Of a stretch of 64,000 nt of DNA, positions 19,688 to 28,843 are shown in pieces (the stretch's first letter is position 1; each line of letters opens with the position of its first letter). The position numbers and the translations under genes are program-made. The DNA is from Bacteroidota bacterium (GTDB lineage: Bacteria > Bacteroidota > Bacteroidia > B-17B0 > Aurantibacillaceae), in contig JAUXZS010000016.1 of the NCBI GenBank assembly GCA_030692515.1, positions 132,313 through 196,312 of the forward strand, given 5' to 3'. The notes under the pieces are model-generated. The model worked only from the letters and a program-made list of their open reading frames with translations. It was not told where the DNA came from and searched no databases.

Positions 19688-19906
19688 TTACAAATATCGA
19701 AATTCTCGCCAAGAATTTTTACACTTTTCGCACTGATAAACGTCCTCTACTTCTGTGTGCATAAGATGGTACATTTCTAAACTTCCCTCAATTAAAATTC
19801 GTTCTAGCCATAGTAATTCATCATGTCCACATTCAAGACATTTTCCAAGAACTCTTTCGTTTATTACTTTTCTTTCCGGAATAAAACCTTCATTGGGCTC
19901 AGTCAT
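19688..19906 (-). CDS. Small protein with two CxxC pairs, putative zinc ribbon
   Basis: MTEPNEGFIPERKVINERVLGKCLECGHDELLWLERI...VYQCEKCKNSWREFRYL. Start at 19906 avoids overlap with the upstream kinase gene. Confidence 0.6.
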   Translation of the reverse strand: MTEPNEGFIPERKVINERVLGKCLECGHDELLWLERILIEGSLEMYHLMHTEVEDVYQCEKCKNSWREFRYL

Positions 19907-19917
19907 AACATTTTTAA

Positions 19918-22900
19918 TTATGCTTTTAAAAACTCTAGATAAAAACAAGTTCCAATTCCAAGTTCAGATTCAAACCAAACCTTTCCATCAAAGCCTTGCA
20001 TAATATTTTTAACCATAGCTAAACCAATGCCAGAACCAGTTGTTTTTGTTGTAAAATTAGGAGTAAATAATTTTTCTTCCATTCCAATATCAATCCCGCA
20101 ACCGTTATCTTTTATCGAAATAACAATAAATTCGTGTTTCTCTTGACAGTCAATTTCTATTTTCGGATTTACAGTTTCATCTAAGGCCTGAACAGCGTTC
20201 TTTAAAACATTATTAAAAACTCGTAAAGCCTGGTCTTTATCCCCCAAAACAAATAATTCCTTTGAAAGAATATTATTTGTGATAGAAATGTTTTTATGAT
20301 TCTCGAATATTAAAACAGCAGTATTAATAACCTCGCAAAGGTTTATGCTTTGCAGATTTGTTTTCGGAAATTTAGCGAAGCTGCTAAACTCATTCGCAAT
20401 ATTCGCCAATGAATCTATTTGCTCAATTATTCCGGCACTTGCTTTTTCAAACTTTTCTTTAAAATCATCGGGATTATTTTTCATTAAATGCTGTAAATAT
20501 TGCAAGTTCAACTTCATTGGCGTGAGTGGATTTTTAATTTCATGAGCTACTTGTTTTGCCATTTCTCTCCAAGCACTTTCGCGTTCACTTTGCGCTAAAA
20601 GATTGGCGCTTACCTCCAATTTAACTAGCATTTGATTGTACTCGCTAACCAATTTTCCAATCTCGTCATTGCTTTTCCATTTTATTTTTTCGTTTTGTTT
20701 ACCAAAAGTAATATTTCCAATTTGCTGTTTAATTAATTGCAATGGTCTAGTAATGTAACCCGCCAATATCAATCCTGATAAAATACTAATTACAAATAAT
20801 ATTACATAAACGTTAATAAAGGCGCTAATAATGTCCGATAATTCATTCACTAAATCTGCTTGCTTGGCATAATATGGTAAATTAACAAAACCAATTAACT
20901 GCTTTGTATTAGTAAACAAAGGCGTGTACAATGATAAATAATTTAGTTCTCCAGCCTTTTCGTTTACGCTCGTTGCAGAAGTTTTATTTCCTTTTAAATC
21001 TGAATATGCTTGAGGGTTCATTATTGTAGCGGCTAAACCTAAATCATACAAGCGTGGCTCACTTGTATTAAATAAATTTCCTTCTTTACTAAACAAACTT
21101 ATATCGGTATTAAATAAATGCGCGTATTCTTTTAATTTTAAATTAACTAATTCCTTTTGAGAAACATCAAAAACTTCGGTAGGTGTAAATTGAGTGGCTA
21201 ATTCGTTTATAATAGTTTGAGTTTTCTCTTGCAGTTGTTTTATATTATCTGCTTCAAATTGATTTGTAACTAATTTTGCAGAAGTATAGCCCACAGCAGA
21301 AATAGCTAATAGTAACAATAAAATTATTATAGCTTGAATGCGGCGTGTAAAAGAGGATGATTTAAATCTGTCGGTAAAAAGCGCGCCATAAATAAGATAA
21401 CTACAATAACTTACAAACGAAAAAAATAAAAATAAATATGAATTATAGGTGAAGTAATAGTTCCAGCTTTTGGTTTTTTGACTTATAATAATTTGCGTTT
21501 CCTCATCGGGATTAAAAAAATAATGAACATAATCTGGATTTGTTTTTGAAAGCGCTACCGAATCACTAATAAAATAAGGATAATTAAAATCTCCGTAACG
21601 ACTTGAAATTTGACCAGAGCGATACACAGCATGATTAAACTTTATTAGCTTCTCGGGTTTTTTTTGTGATTCATCTACCAATAAATCAGGGAAACTTCCT
21701 AATTCTTCGAATTGTTTAGGTTCTAAACGAATATATAAATTTTTTGAACCTAAAGATATTTTGCCAATATAACGTGAGTTTTTTTTGTGACGAGCAATAA
21801 AAAATAAATTTTGAGAAATTGAATCGGTTTCATTATACTTAATTTGATCCTCAAAAAAACCTTCGTTTAAAAGAATAGGGTCTTTTGGCACCAGCAAAGG
21901 TTTGCAATCTTTATCAAATAGGGAAAATTCTAGATTGTACCGATTAAAGTACCCACCAAAAAAATTCTGTTTTAATAGCTGCCCAATTTCATTTTGGCTA
22001 CTTGGTAAAAATTCTATTAGAATCTTTAATTTTTCATCGTTAGCAATTTTATCTGGTAAATTTGCAAACTCGCTTTCTAAAATAGCATCTTTTCTTTCAC
22101 TTAAACTATATGATAAAAGATTGAGGTCTAGTTTTTGATTTTTATTGATGTAAAAATTAAAAAATGAAGCGGTTATTATAGACATAATAAGTATTTGTAA
22201 ACCTAAGCCTAAAGAGTTTTTAGAATAATTAAACTTATTTAAAATAAATAATGATAAAGCAAAAACAACTAACCAATAACTTTCAAACAATTTAGTATAC
22301 CCAAAGCCTATATCAATAAAAAAACAAATACAACTTATCAATAATACAAAGGCCACACTATTTTTTACAAAATTGCCATTAAAAAATCCTATTAGCTTTT
22401 GGACTAAAACAAAAATCGCTAAACAATAACAAGTCAACGCAAACAGCGCGATATAAGCTGGATATTTAATGCTAAATATGCTCAAAAAATCAAAACTAAG
22501 AGTTGAGTCTGTTACTAAACTTATTAAAGCATTATTGAATTGAACAACAACAAATCCAACAACAATTGATAAGAACAGAACGTATAAATAATTTCCAGTT
22601 TTTTTATTGGTTATTTGGATTTTTAAAAAAAACACCGTGCCTAAAAACAATAAAATAATTGCATTTATTAATATATCTCCTAAATAAGAATTAATTGATG
22701 AAAAAGCATTTCCAAATAACTGAACATCATATAACACGCTCCTATAAAAAAATGCCGGCCATTTTAACCAAATCATTAGCGCTCTAAAAAAAATTATTAA
22801 AACAAGCAAAATAATAGTTTTATAATTACTTTGGCTTAGCTTAATAAGGAGTAAAATTGAAACTAAAGAGAAAATAAATCCAATTAAAAAAATAACAAAA

Positions 22901-23499
22901 CAAACATTACTAATACTGCTCGAATGATAGAATTGATCATTCCCCGAAAGAAAAAATAATGGTTCTTTATCTAAATAAATTCCATTTTCTGGTAATCCTG
23001 TGGTTGCAATATTTATTTCTTTAGGAATCTTTGTCCAATCACTAAAACCATTTTGTAAATAATTATTTTGCAAATCATAATTTGGTTTTAATAAACAGAG
23101 TGTTAAGCCCAAATCAGCTGCAATTTGTTTTTTTATATATAAATAATATCCTTGTTTTAACTTCGCTAATCCAAAATCCTCATCAAATAATTTTCTATCA
23201 TATGACAGCGGAATTTGCGCATTGTTCCAATAAACAAGACTGTCATTTTTAAATTTATAAATACCTATATTTTCTTCTTTAAATAGTTCTACTAATTGTT
23301 GCTTATTAATATTTTGCTTTTCACTTAATAACAAATTGAGAGCGTTTTGCGCCAACAATTGTTTAGCCTCTATTTTTCTGGAGGCGTTTTCCGAAATTTG
23401 ATGAATAGAAAAGGTGAAATGCCTGTCAAGTAAAATTGCTCCGGTCATCAAAACTAAGCTGAAAACCAGTAGGATATAGTGTATTTTCTTTTTTTGCAT
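19918..23499 (-). CDS. Large multi-TM sensor histidine kinase (HAMP + HisKA + HATPase, NtrY-like)
   Basis: TM helices followed by HAMP-like region; H-box SAWREMAKQVAHEIKNPLTPMKLNLQYL; N-box VFNNVLKNAVQAL; G boxes DNGCGI, FTTKTTGSGIGLAMVKNI. Confidence 0.9.
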   Translation of the reverse strand: MQKKKIHYILLVFSLVLMTGAILLDRHFTFSIHQISENASRKIEAKQLLAQNALNLLLSEKQNINKQQLVELFKEENIGIYKFKNDSLVYWNNAQIPLSYDRKLFDEDFGLAKLKQGYYLYIKKQIAADLGLTLCLLKPNYDLQNNYLQNGFSDWTKIPKEINIATTGLPENGIYLDKEPLFFLSGNDQFYHSSSISNVCFVIFLIGFIFSLVSILLLIKLSQSNYKTIILLVLIIFFRALMIWLKWPAFFYRSVLYDVQLFGNAFSSINSYLGDILINAIILLFLGTVFFLKIQITNKKTGNYLYVLFLSIVVGFVVVQFNNALISLVTDSTLSFDFLSIFSIKYPAYIALFALTCYCLAIFVLVQKLIGFFNGNFVKNSVAFVLLISCICFFIDIGFGYTKLFESYWLVVFALSLFILNKFNYSKNSLGLGLQILIMSIITASFFNFYINKNQKLDLNLLSYSLSERKDAILESEFANLPDKIANDEKLKILIEFLPSSQNEIGQLLKQNFFGGYFNRYNLEFSLFDKDCKPLLVPKDPILLNEGFFEDQIKYNETDSISQNLFFIARHKKNSRYIGKISLGSKNLYIRLEPKQFEELGSFPDLLVDESQKKPEKLIKFNHAVYRSGQISSRYGDFNYPYFISDSVALSKTNPDYVHYFFNPDEETQIIISQKTKSWNYYFTYNSYLFLFFSFVSYCSYLIYGALFTDRFKSSSFTRRIQAIIILLLLLAISAVGYTSAKLVTNQFEADNIKQLQEKTQTIINELATQFTPTEVFDVSQKELVNLKLKEYAHLFNTDISLFSKEGNLFNTSEPRLYDLGLAATIMNPQAYSDLKGNKTSATSVNEKAGELNYLSLYTPLFTNTKQLIGFVNLPYYAKQADLVNELSDIISAFINVYVILFVISILSGLILAGYITRPLQLIKQQIGNITFGKQNEKIKWKSNDEIGKLVSEYNQMLVKLEVSANLLAQSERESAWREMAKQVAHEIKNPLTPMKLNLQYLQHLMKNNPDDFKEKFEKASAGIIEQIDSLANIANEFSSFAKFPKTNLQSINLCEVINTAVLIFENHKNISITNNILSKELFVLGDKDQALRVFNNVLKNAVQALDETVNPKIEIDCQEKHEFIVISIKDNGCGIDIGMEEKLFTPNFTTKTTGSGIGLAMVKNIMQGFDGKVWFESELGIGTCFYLEFLKA

Positions 23500-23553
23500 T
23501 TATCATAGCAAAATAGGAAAAAATCTTCTATTCAAGGCGCTATTTTCCTTTTT

Positions 23554-23580
23554 TTTGCGTTTTAATAAGGTTTATATTTG
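23554..23580 (+). promoter_or_regulatory. Candidate promoter of TMTC-like gene (TTTTTTG..TATATTTG)
   Basis: TTTG (23554-23557) and TATATTTG (23573-23580) upstream of ATG 23605; overlaps the TTG start proposed by the ORF track. Confidence 0.35.
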
Positions 23581-23604
23581 TACTTTGCAGATATTTTTAA
23601 TTTT

Positions 23605-26106
23605 ATGGCACAACCAACAAAAACACTAAAACAACCTACTTTTCCAGAGTTAAGTAACACTTTTAAGTACTTTACTTTTTTAACGCATAAAATGGCGATG
23701 GTCATTATTGGAGTTGTAGGTTTTACCTTTTATATAACTTCTATTAATGGGGAATATGCTTTAGATGATGGTATTATCATTCACCAAAACGATCACGTAA
23801 TTAAAGGGATTAGAGGTATTCAAGGTATTTTAACAAAAGATGCCTATGAAAGTTTTTACCGACGTATGTGTGCTACTGATCAATTAGCTGGGGGTCGTTA
23901 CCGTCCTCTTTCGGTAATAAGTTTCGCCATAGAACAGGAATTTATGGGTGCCTACCGAACAGGCCTCTACTTAAAAGTAGAAGACTCAAACAAGAACGGC
24001 ATATTAGATAAAGACCTAGTGAGTTATACTTCGCCTTGCGGCAGACCAGAAACCAATTATGAGTATAACGATTTTGTGGATTTAAATGGTGATGGTATGG
24101 CTCAACAAAATGAGTGCTACAATTGCTGGGATACAAATAAAAATTTTAAAAACGATTCTGACGAAGATTTAAATATTGACGGTGTTTTTAATGAAGTTGA
24201 TTGTCAAGTATACAAAGCTAATGTTCGCCACTTTAACAATATATGGACATTTGCACTAGGTTGTGTTTTTCTTTATTTAGTTTTTTCACGTTATTTTTTC
24301 CGAACAAATCAAGACCTTGCTTTTTTAGCTGCCTTGCTTTTTACTATGCATCCAATACATTCAGAAGCAATTGCTAATGTAAAAAGTCGCGATGAGATTT
24401 TTTCTTTAATATTTATTTCTCTCACCTTTCTCTATTCCTTCAAATACATGGAAACCAAGAAACCGCTTGATCTTTTTTGGGCTTCCATCATGTTTTTACT
24501 CGCCTTGCTTTCAAAAGAATATGGTATTATGTTATTAATATTGGTGCCTTTAGCGGTTTACACTTTTACTGATAATGATTTTGACATTAAAACCTTCAGT
24601 AAAACAAAAGAATTTAAGCAAACAATTTTTATTGGGTTAACCTTTGTTGTGTGTGCCTATTTTATGCTTTATCTAAAGCGCTCTTTCGACATGCATGCTT
24701 TGCCAGGTGCAAAACCAATTAAATCTTTCTGGGTGTTTCCTTTTATTTTTGTTGGGGTTAGTATGTTTTTACTTGGCGCCAATAAAAAGAATAATTTTCA
24801 AAAATTAATGAGTTGGTTTTATTTTGTGATGTTGTTTTATTTAGCAATGCGTTTAATGGCAGTGAAATTAAAACCAGGTGTGCCAGATACTGAAATTTTA
24901 AATAATCCATACTTATTAGCAACAGGCGAAGAACGCTTTTGTACAAAAGCTTATGTTTTATTAAAATACTTCTGGCTACAATGTTTTCCACACCCTCTAT
25001 CATCAGATTATTCATACAACACAATTGAGTATCGTCATTTTACTAGTTGGGATTTTATTGCGTCCATAATACTTCATATTGGAATTGTAGTTGGCGCAAT
25101 TAAGTATACGCTAAAAAAACACCTTCTTGGTTTTGCCTTAATGACTTATATAGTTTTTGCATTGTTAATTGGTAACGTATTAATGGATATTGGCGCAACC
25201 ATGGGTGAACGTTTGATATTCCATTCAAACATAGGTTTTTGTATTCTTGCGGCGTGGGTCATTTTAAAAGGCTTTGATAAATTATCTGCAATCGCATTAA
25301 ATATAAGAAGAGCCGTACTTATTACAATTGTTTTAGTTGTTGGCTTTTTATTTGGTTGTAAAACCTGGGAGCGTAATTACGATTGGAAAAACGACGTTAC
25401 TTTATTTTTAAAAGACGTAAACACAATGCCAAACTCCGTTTTAGTTTTAGGGAATGCAGGAGCACGTTGGGTTGATTTAGCTGATACAAAAGAAATTACA
25501 GGCATACAGGTTGTTGGGCAAGATTCAACTCGTTATAATGATTATAATGGTACGCTTCATATAACCGATGAGGAAGTGAAAGAAGGCGGTTATGCTTCCA
25601 AAAGGGATGCCGCTTTATATAAAGGAATTGGTTTTCTGAAGCATGCTATCGAACTTCACCCTCGCTATGTTAATGGTTATTTAAATTTAGGATTGGCTTA
25701 TTTTAAATTAAGAAAAGATTTTGAAGCATTATATTATTGGAAAAATGCAGAACGTCTTTACCCAAACAATCCATACCTAAGAAATTATTATATTGTATAT
25801 TATAATGATCTTAAAAACCGTGGGGCAACTTATTTTAATCGTGGGCGAATGGATTCTGCAGCAGTTGCCTACAGAAAATGTACATTACTCGATCCATACA
25901 ATCCAGAAGGTTGGTATAATTTAGGAGGAGCTTACTTCAATAGTCAAAGGTATGTTAAGGCTAAAGAAAGTTGGGAGCGTGCTCTACAATTAAACCCGAA
26001 TTATGCTGAAGTTAAACGTGTGTTGCCAATGATTACACCTCAAATGTGTGGGCAAGTACCAATGACCAGCGTGGTTCCTCAATCGCAGCCTGTTAATAAA
26101 AATTAA
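23605..26106 (+). CDS. TMTC-like GT-C fold membrane protein with C-terminal TPR repeats and an EF-hand-like insert
   Basis: Multi-TM; YALDDGIIIHQND, YRPLSVISFAIEQ and MHPIHSEAIANVKSRDEIFS resemble TMTC/DUF1736 proteins; TPRs in the C-terminus (VNGYLNLGLAYFKLRKDFEALYYWKNAERLYPNN; EGWYNLGGAYFNSQRYVKAKESWERALQLNPNYAE). Confidence 0.8.
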   Translation: MAQPTKTLKQPTFPELSNTFKYFTFLTHKMAMVIIGVVGFTFYITSINGEYALDDGIIIHQNDHVIKGIRGIQGILTKDAYESFYRRMCATDQLAGGRYRPLSVISFAIEQEFMGAYRTGLYLKVEDSNKNGILDKDLVSYTSPCGRPETNYEYNDFVDLNGDGMAQQNECYNCWDTNKNFKNDSDEDLNIDGVFNEVDCQVYKANVRHFNNIWTFALGCVFLYLVFSRYFFRTNQDLAFLAALLFTMHPIHSEAIANVKSRDEIFSLIFISLTFLYSFKYMETKKPLDLFWASIMFLLALLSKEYGIMLLILVPLAVYTFTDNDFDIKTFSKTKEFKQTIFIGLTFVVCAYFMLYLKRSFDMHALPGAKPIKSFWVFPFIFVGVSMFLLGANKKNNFQKLMSWFYFVMLFYLAMRLMAVKLKPGVPDTEILNNPYLLATGEERFCTKAYVLLKYFWLQCFPHPLSSDYSYNTIEYRHFTSWDFIASIILHIGIVVGAIKYTLKKHLLGFALMTYIVFALLIGNVLMDIGATMGERLIFHSNIGFCILAAWVILKGFDKLSAIALNIRRAVLITIVLVVGFLFGCKTWERNYDWKNDVTLFLKDVNTMPNSVLVLGNAGARWVDLADTKEITGIQVVGQDSTRYNDYNGTLHITDEEVKEGGYASKRDAALYKGIGFLKHAIELHPRYVNGYLNLGLAYFKLRKDFEALYYWKNAERLYPNNPYLRNYYIVYYNDLKNRGATYFNRGRMDSAAVAYRKCTLLDPYNPEGWYNLGGAYFNSQRYVKAKESWERALQLNPNYAEVKRVLPMITPQMCGQVPMTSVVPQSQPVNKN

Positions 26107-26501
26107 TGCGGAGGTGGGCAATAATTAGCTTATTGTTTCTAAATTATTCTGTCAAATCACAAACAGTTATTAATTTAGATACTTTAAATTTGCCTACTCA
26201 AACAGAAAATATTTATAATAAAGCATTGTTTGGTGATAGTTTAGTGAGCAGCTTTTGCATTGTTATTAAAAACGAAGTTAAACTACACAAGCATGAACAT
26301 CACAGCGAACATGTTTTTGTTATAGATGGAGAAGGACAAATGAGTTTAGAAAATAAACTATTTACTATTAAAAAAGGGGATTTAATTTTTATCCCCAAAA
26401 ATAGTATTCATTCAGTAAAAACTACAAGCAAACAACCTTTAAAAGTAATGAGCATTCAGGCTCCGATTTTTGATGGAAAAGATAGAATTATTATAAAATG
26501 A
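26106..26501 (+). CDS. Secreted cupin-domain protein
   Basis: N-terminal signal-like segment; HKHEHHSEHVFVIDGEGQMSLENKLFTIKKGDLIFIPKNSIHSVKT is a cupin_2 pattern. TAATG overlap with upstream gene. Confidence 0.82.
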   Translation: MRRWAIISLLFLNYSVKSQTVINLDTLNLPTQTENIYNKALFGDSLVSSFCIVIKNEVKLHKHEHHSEHVFVIDGEGQMSLENKLFTIKKGDLIFIPKNSIHSVKTTSKQPLKVMSIQAPIFDGKDRIIIK

Positions 26502-28573
26502 AAATGAAAAAAAATTTACTACTAGCATCCCTTTTGATTTTAACATCATCTTTAGTTTCACAAATACTATTTAGTAACAGTTTCGGAAACTTAAACTTAC
26601 AATCCTATACTACCACTTCAAGCGCCGTGGAATACACTACCGCCCCAACAATTTTTAGCATTATTAACGATGGTTTTAAGAACAACATTGGTTCAACAAC
26701 CAATCCCAACAAACCTTTTAATGTTCCAGCGCTTAAAAGTGAAGGTTGGGCAGTTGTATATAACGCCTTAGAGAATGATACATTTTTAGTGAGTACAAGT
26801 TGGCTAGACACTTTAGTTACAACTAACAGATGGATTATTACTCCTCCAATATCCAACATTGCGGCAAATACCGTTTTAACTTGGTTAGCAAAAAGTCCAG
26901 ATGCAAATTTTCCAGAAAGTTACGAGGTATATGGAACTAATAAAACAGGAACATTAGTTGCTCAAGATTTTGCAATTGGTGATTTATTATTTTCAACTAC
27001 ATCAGAAAATAATTCTTGGAAAAGACGTTCTGTAAATCTTAGTAGTTTTGCGGGACAAACTTTACGTTTTGCTTTCAGAAATAATTCCAATAACAAATAT
27101 CAAATTTGGATTGATGATATTGAAGTAATTACATTAACAAATAATATCGATGGTGAATTAACTTCCATTGAAACACCAAAATATATTCTTACCAATTCAA
27201 CACAAACAATTAGTACAACTATTACTAACTTAAGCGCTACAGTAATAAATTCGGTTACGTTAAATTACCAAGTTGGTAATTCAATTATTCAAACCGAAGC
27301 AATTACGCTTTCAAGTCCGTTAGCTTATAAACAATCCGTAAGCACCACTTTTGGATTACCTTATACAATTACAACTGCAGGAAATTATAAATTAAAAACT
27401 TGGTTAAGCAAGGTAAATTCTACTTTAGATCAAAATCAATTAAACGATACTTCATTCATATACATTACGGCGCAAAGCACTGCGCCTAGAAAATCGGTTT
27501 TAGTTGAGCAATTTGTAAATGCTTTTGATGGAGAATGTCCGGATGCGCAGGAAAAAATGTTAACGCGTCAAAACGATTCAGTAATTGTTGTAAATATTCA
27601 TGATTTAGATTCCTTAAAAGAAGCTAACTCAATAGGACTATTATCCGCTTACAAAAAAAATTCTGCAACAGCGATGTTCGATAGAACTTATTACTCAAAT
27701 CCAGGCGCCATTGCGGCATCTAGACCTTACTACGATAGCTTAATTTACAAACAATTACGTAAAATATCTCCAGCAAGTATAAGTATCATTAACAAAAGTT
27801 ATAACTCAACAACAAAACAATTATCTTTTACTGTAAAGGCAGATTTTATTGGAGATGTAAAAGGAGATTTGCGTTTAAATGCTTACTTAACTGAAAATAA
27901 CGTTCATGGCTCGTCTTATGACGTTTCTTTAAATGGCTATAACCAGTTAAATAATTTTTATAATGTACCATGGTCACCTTATTATCAAATGGGTTATTAT
28001 TCTTCTACCTATTCAACTTATGTTTTAAATGCTTTTCAATTTAAACATCAAAACACATTGGTGCATTCATTTGATGGCTCTTTTGGAAATGCCGGCGTAA
28101 TTCCTACCACCGGAGGAACACAAGGTCAATCTTATCAAAAAACATTTACCTTAACCGTGCCAACCCCGACAAATGCAATTAATAAATACAATTCGGATAA
28201 TTTATATATCGTAGGTTTTTTAGCAGAGTATAACACAAACCTTTACAATAGAAATATATTAAATGTAGTAAAAGAAAAAATTACCTCGAATAGTGAAACA
28301 GTTGGTGTAAAAGAAATTGAAGGGAAGACTCAACTGTCTGTTTATCCCAACCCATCTAGCGGGAAAATTTATCTAACTAGTCCAAATGAAATAAACACAT
28401 ACGAAATTAAAGTGGTTGATTTAATGGGAAGAATAGTATTAATTGAAAACCTTATTCAAGTGGGGAATCCTAGCGTGCTGGATGTTTCAAGTCTAACTAA
28501 CGGCATTTATTTTCTCCAAATTAGCTCAGTACAGGGCAGTTTTGTTGAAAAAATAGTGATTCAAAAAAACTAG
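26498..28573 (+). CDS. T9SS type A sorting-domain protein with choice-of-anchor J-like and Omp28-like regions
   Basis: Signal peptide; WIITPPISNIAANTVLTWLAKSPDANFPESYEVY (choice-of-anchor J-like); C-terminal LSVYPNPSSGKIYLTSP...GIYFLQISSVQGSFVEKIVIQKN (T9SS CTD). Confidence 0.85.
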   Translation: MKMKKNLLLASLLILTSSLVSQILFSNSFGNLNLQSYTTTSSAVEYTTAPTIFSIINDGFKNNIGSTTNPNKPFNVPALKSEGWAVVYNALENDTFLVSTSWLDTLVTTNRWIITPPISNIAANTVLTWLAKSPDANFPESYEVYGTNKTGTLVAQDFAIGDLLFSTTSENNSWKRRSVNLSSFAGQTLRFAFRNNSNNKYQIWIDDIEVITLTNNIDGELTSIETPKYILTNSTQTISTTITNLSATVINSVTLNYQVGNSIIQTEAITLSSPLAYKQSVSTTFGLPYTITTAGNYKLKTWLSKVNSTLDQNQLNDTSFIYITAQSTAPRKSVLVEQFVNAFDGECPDAQEKMLTRQNDSVIVVNIHDLDSLKEANSIGLLSAYKKNSATAMFDRTYYSNPGAIAASRPYYDSLIYKQLRKISPASISIINKSYNSTTKQLSFTVKADFIGDVKGDLRLNAYLTENNVHGSSYDVSLNGYNQLNNFYNVPWSPYYQMGYYSSTYSTYVLNAFQFKHQNTLVHSFDGSFGNAGVIPTTGGTQGQSYQKTFTLTVPTPTNAINKYNSDNLYIVGFLAEYNTNLYNRNILNVVKEKITSNSETVGVKEIEGKTQLSVYPNPSSGKIYLTSPNEINTYEIKVVDLMGRIVLIENLIQVGNPSVLDVSSLTNGIYFLQISSVQGSFVEKIVIQKN

Positions 28574-28581
28574 AACGATTT

Positions 28582-28612
28582 TTTGTCATGTTTTAAAAAA
28601 AGCCTATCTTTA
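28582..28612 (+). promoter_or_regulatory. Candidate promoter of tRNA-Leu (TTTG-N19-TATCTTTA)
   Basis: TTTG 28582-28585 and TATCTTTA 28605-28612, just upstream of the tRNA. Confidence 0.45.
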
Positions 28613-28624
28613 CATTCCTAAACT

Positions 28625-28705
28625 GCGGGTGTGGCGTAATGGCAGCCGCACCAGACTTAGGATCTGGCGCTGAAAGGCGTGGGGGTTCGAGTCCCTTCAC
28701 CCGCA
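28625..28705 (+). tRNA. tRNA-Leu (anticodon TAG)
   Basis: Acceptor stem GCGGGTG/CACCCGC, anticodon arm CCAGA-CTTAGGA-TCTGG, long variable arm, T-arm GGGGGTTCGAGTCCC. Confidence 0.95.
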
Positions 28706-28725
28706 CAGTTAATTTTTAACTACTT

Positions 28726-28753
28726 AAAACCCTGAGATTTTCAGGGTTTTTTG
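28726..28753 (+). terminator. Rho-independent terminator after tRNA-Leu
   Basis: AAAACCCTGA-GATT-TTCAGGGTTTTTTG stem-loop with T run. Confidence 0.8.
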
Positions 28754-28843
28754 TTTTTAATATTATTTTCTTTCAAAACAAAAAAAGTTAATGACTACTA
28801 GACTCACTTTTCACTTCTCTTTCTTTTTCCTAACTTTAAATTG

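Noticed and set aside
23578-23604. TTG start for the TMTC-like gene proposed by the ORF track
   Set aside because: The TTG lies within the TATATTTG promoter element; ATG at 23605 is more plausible.
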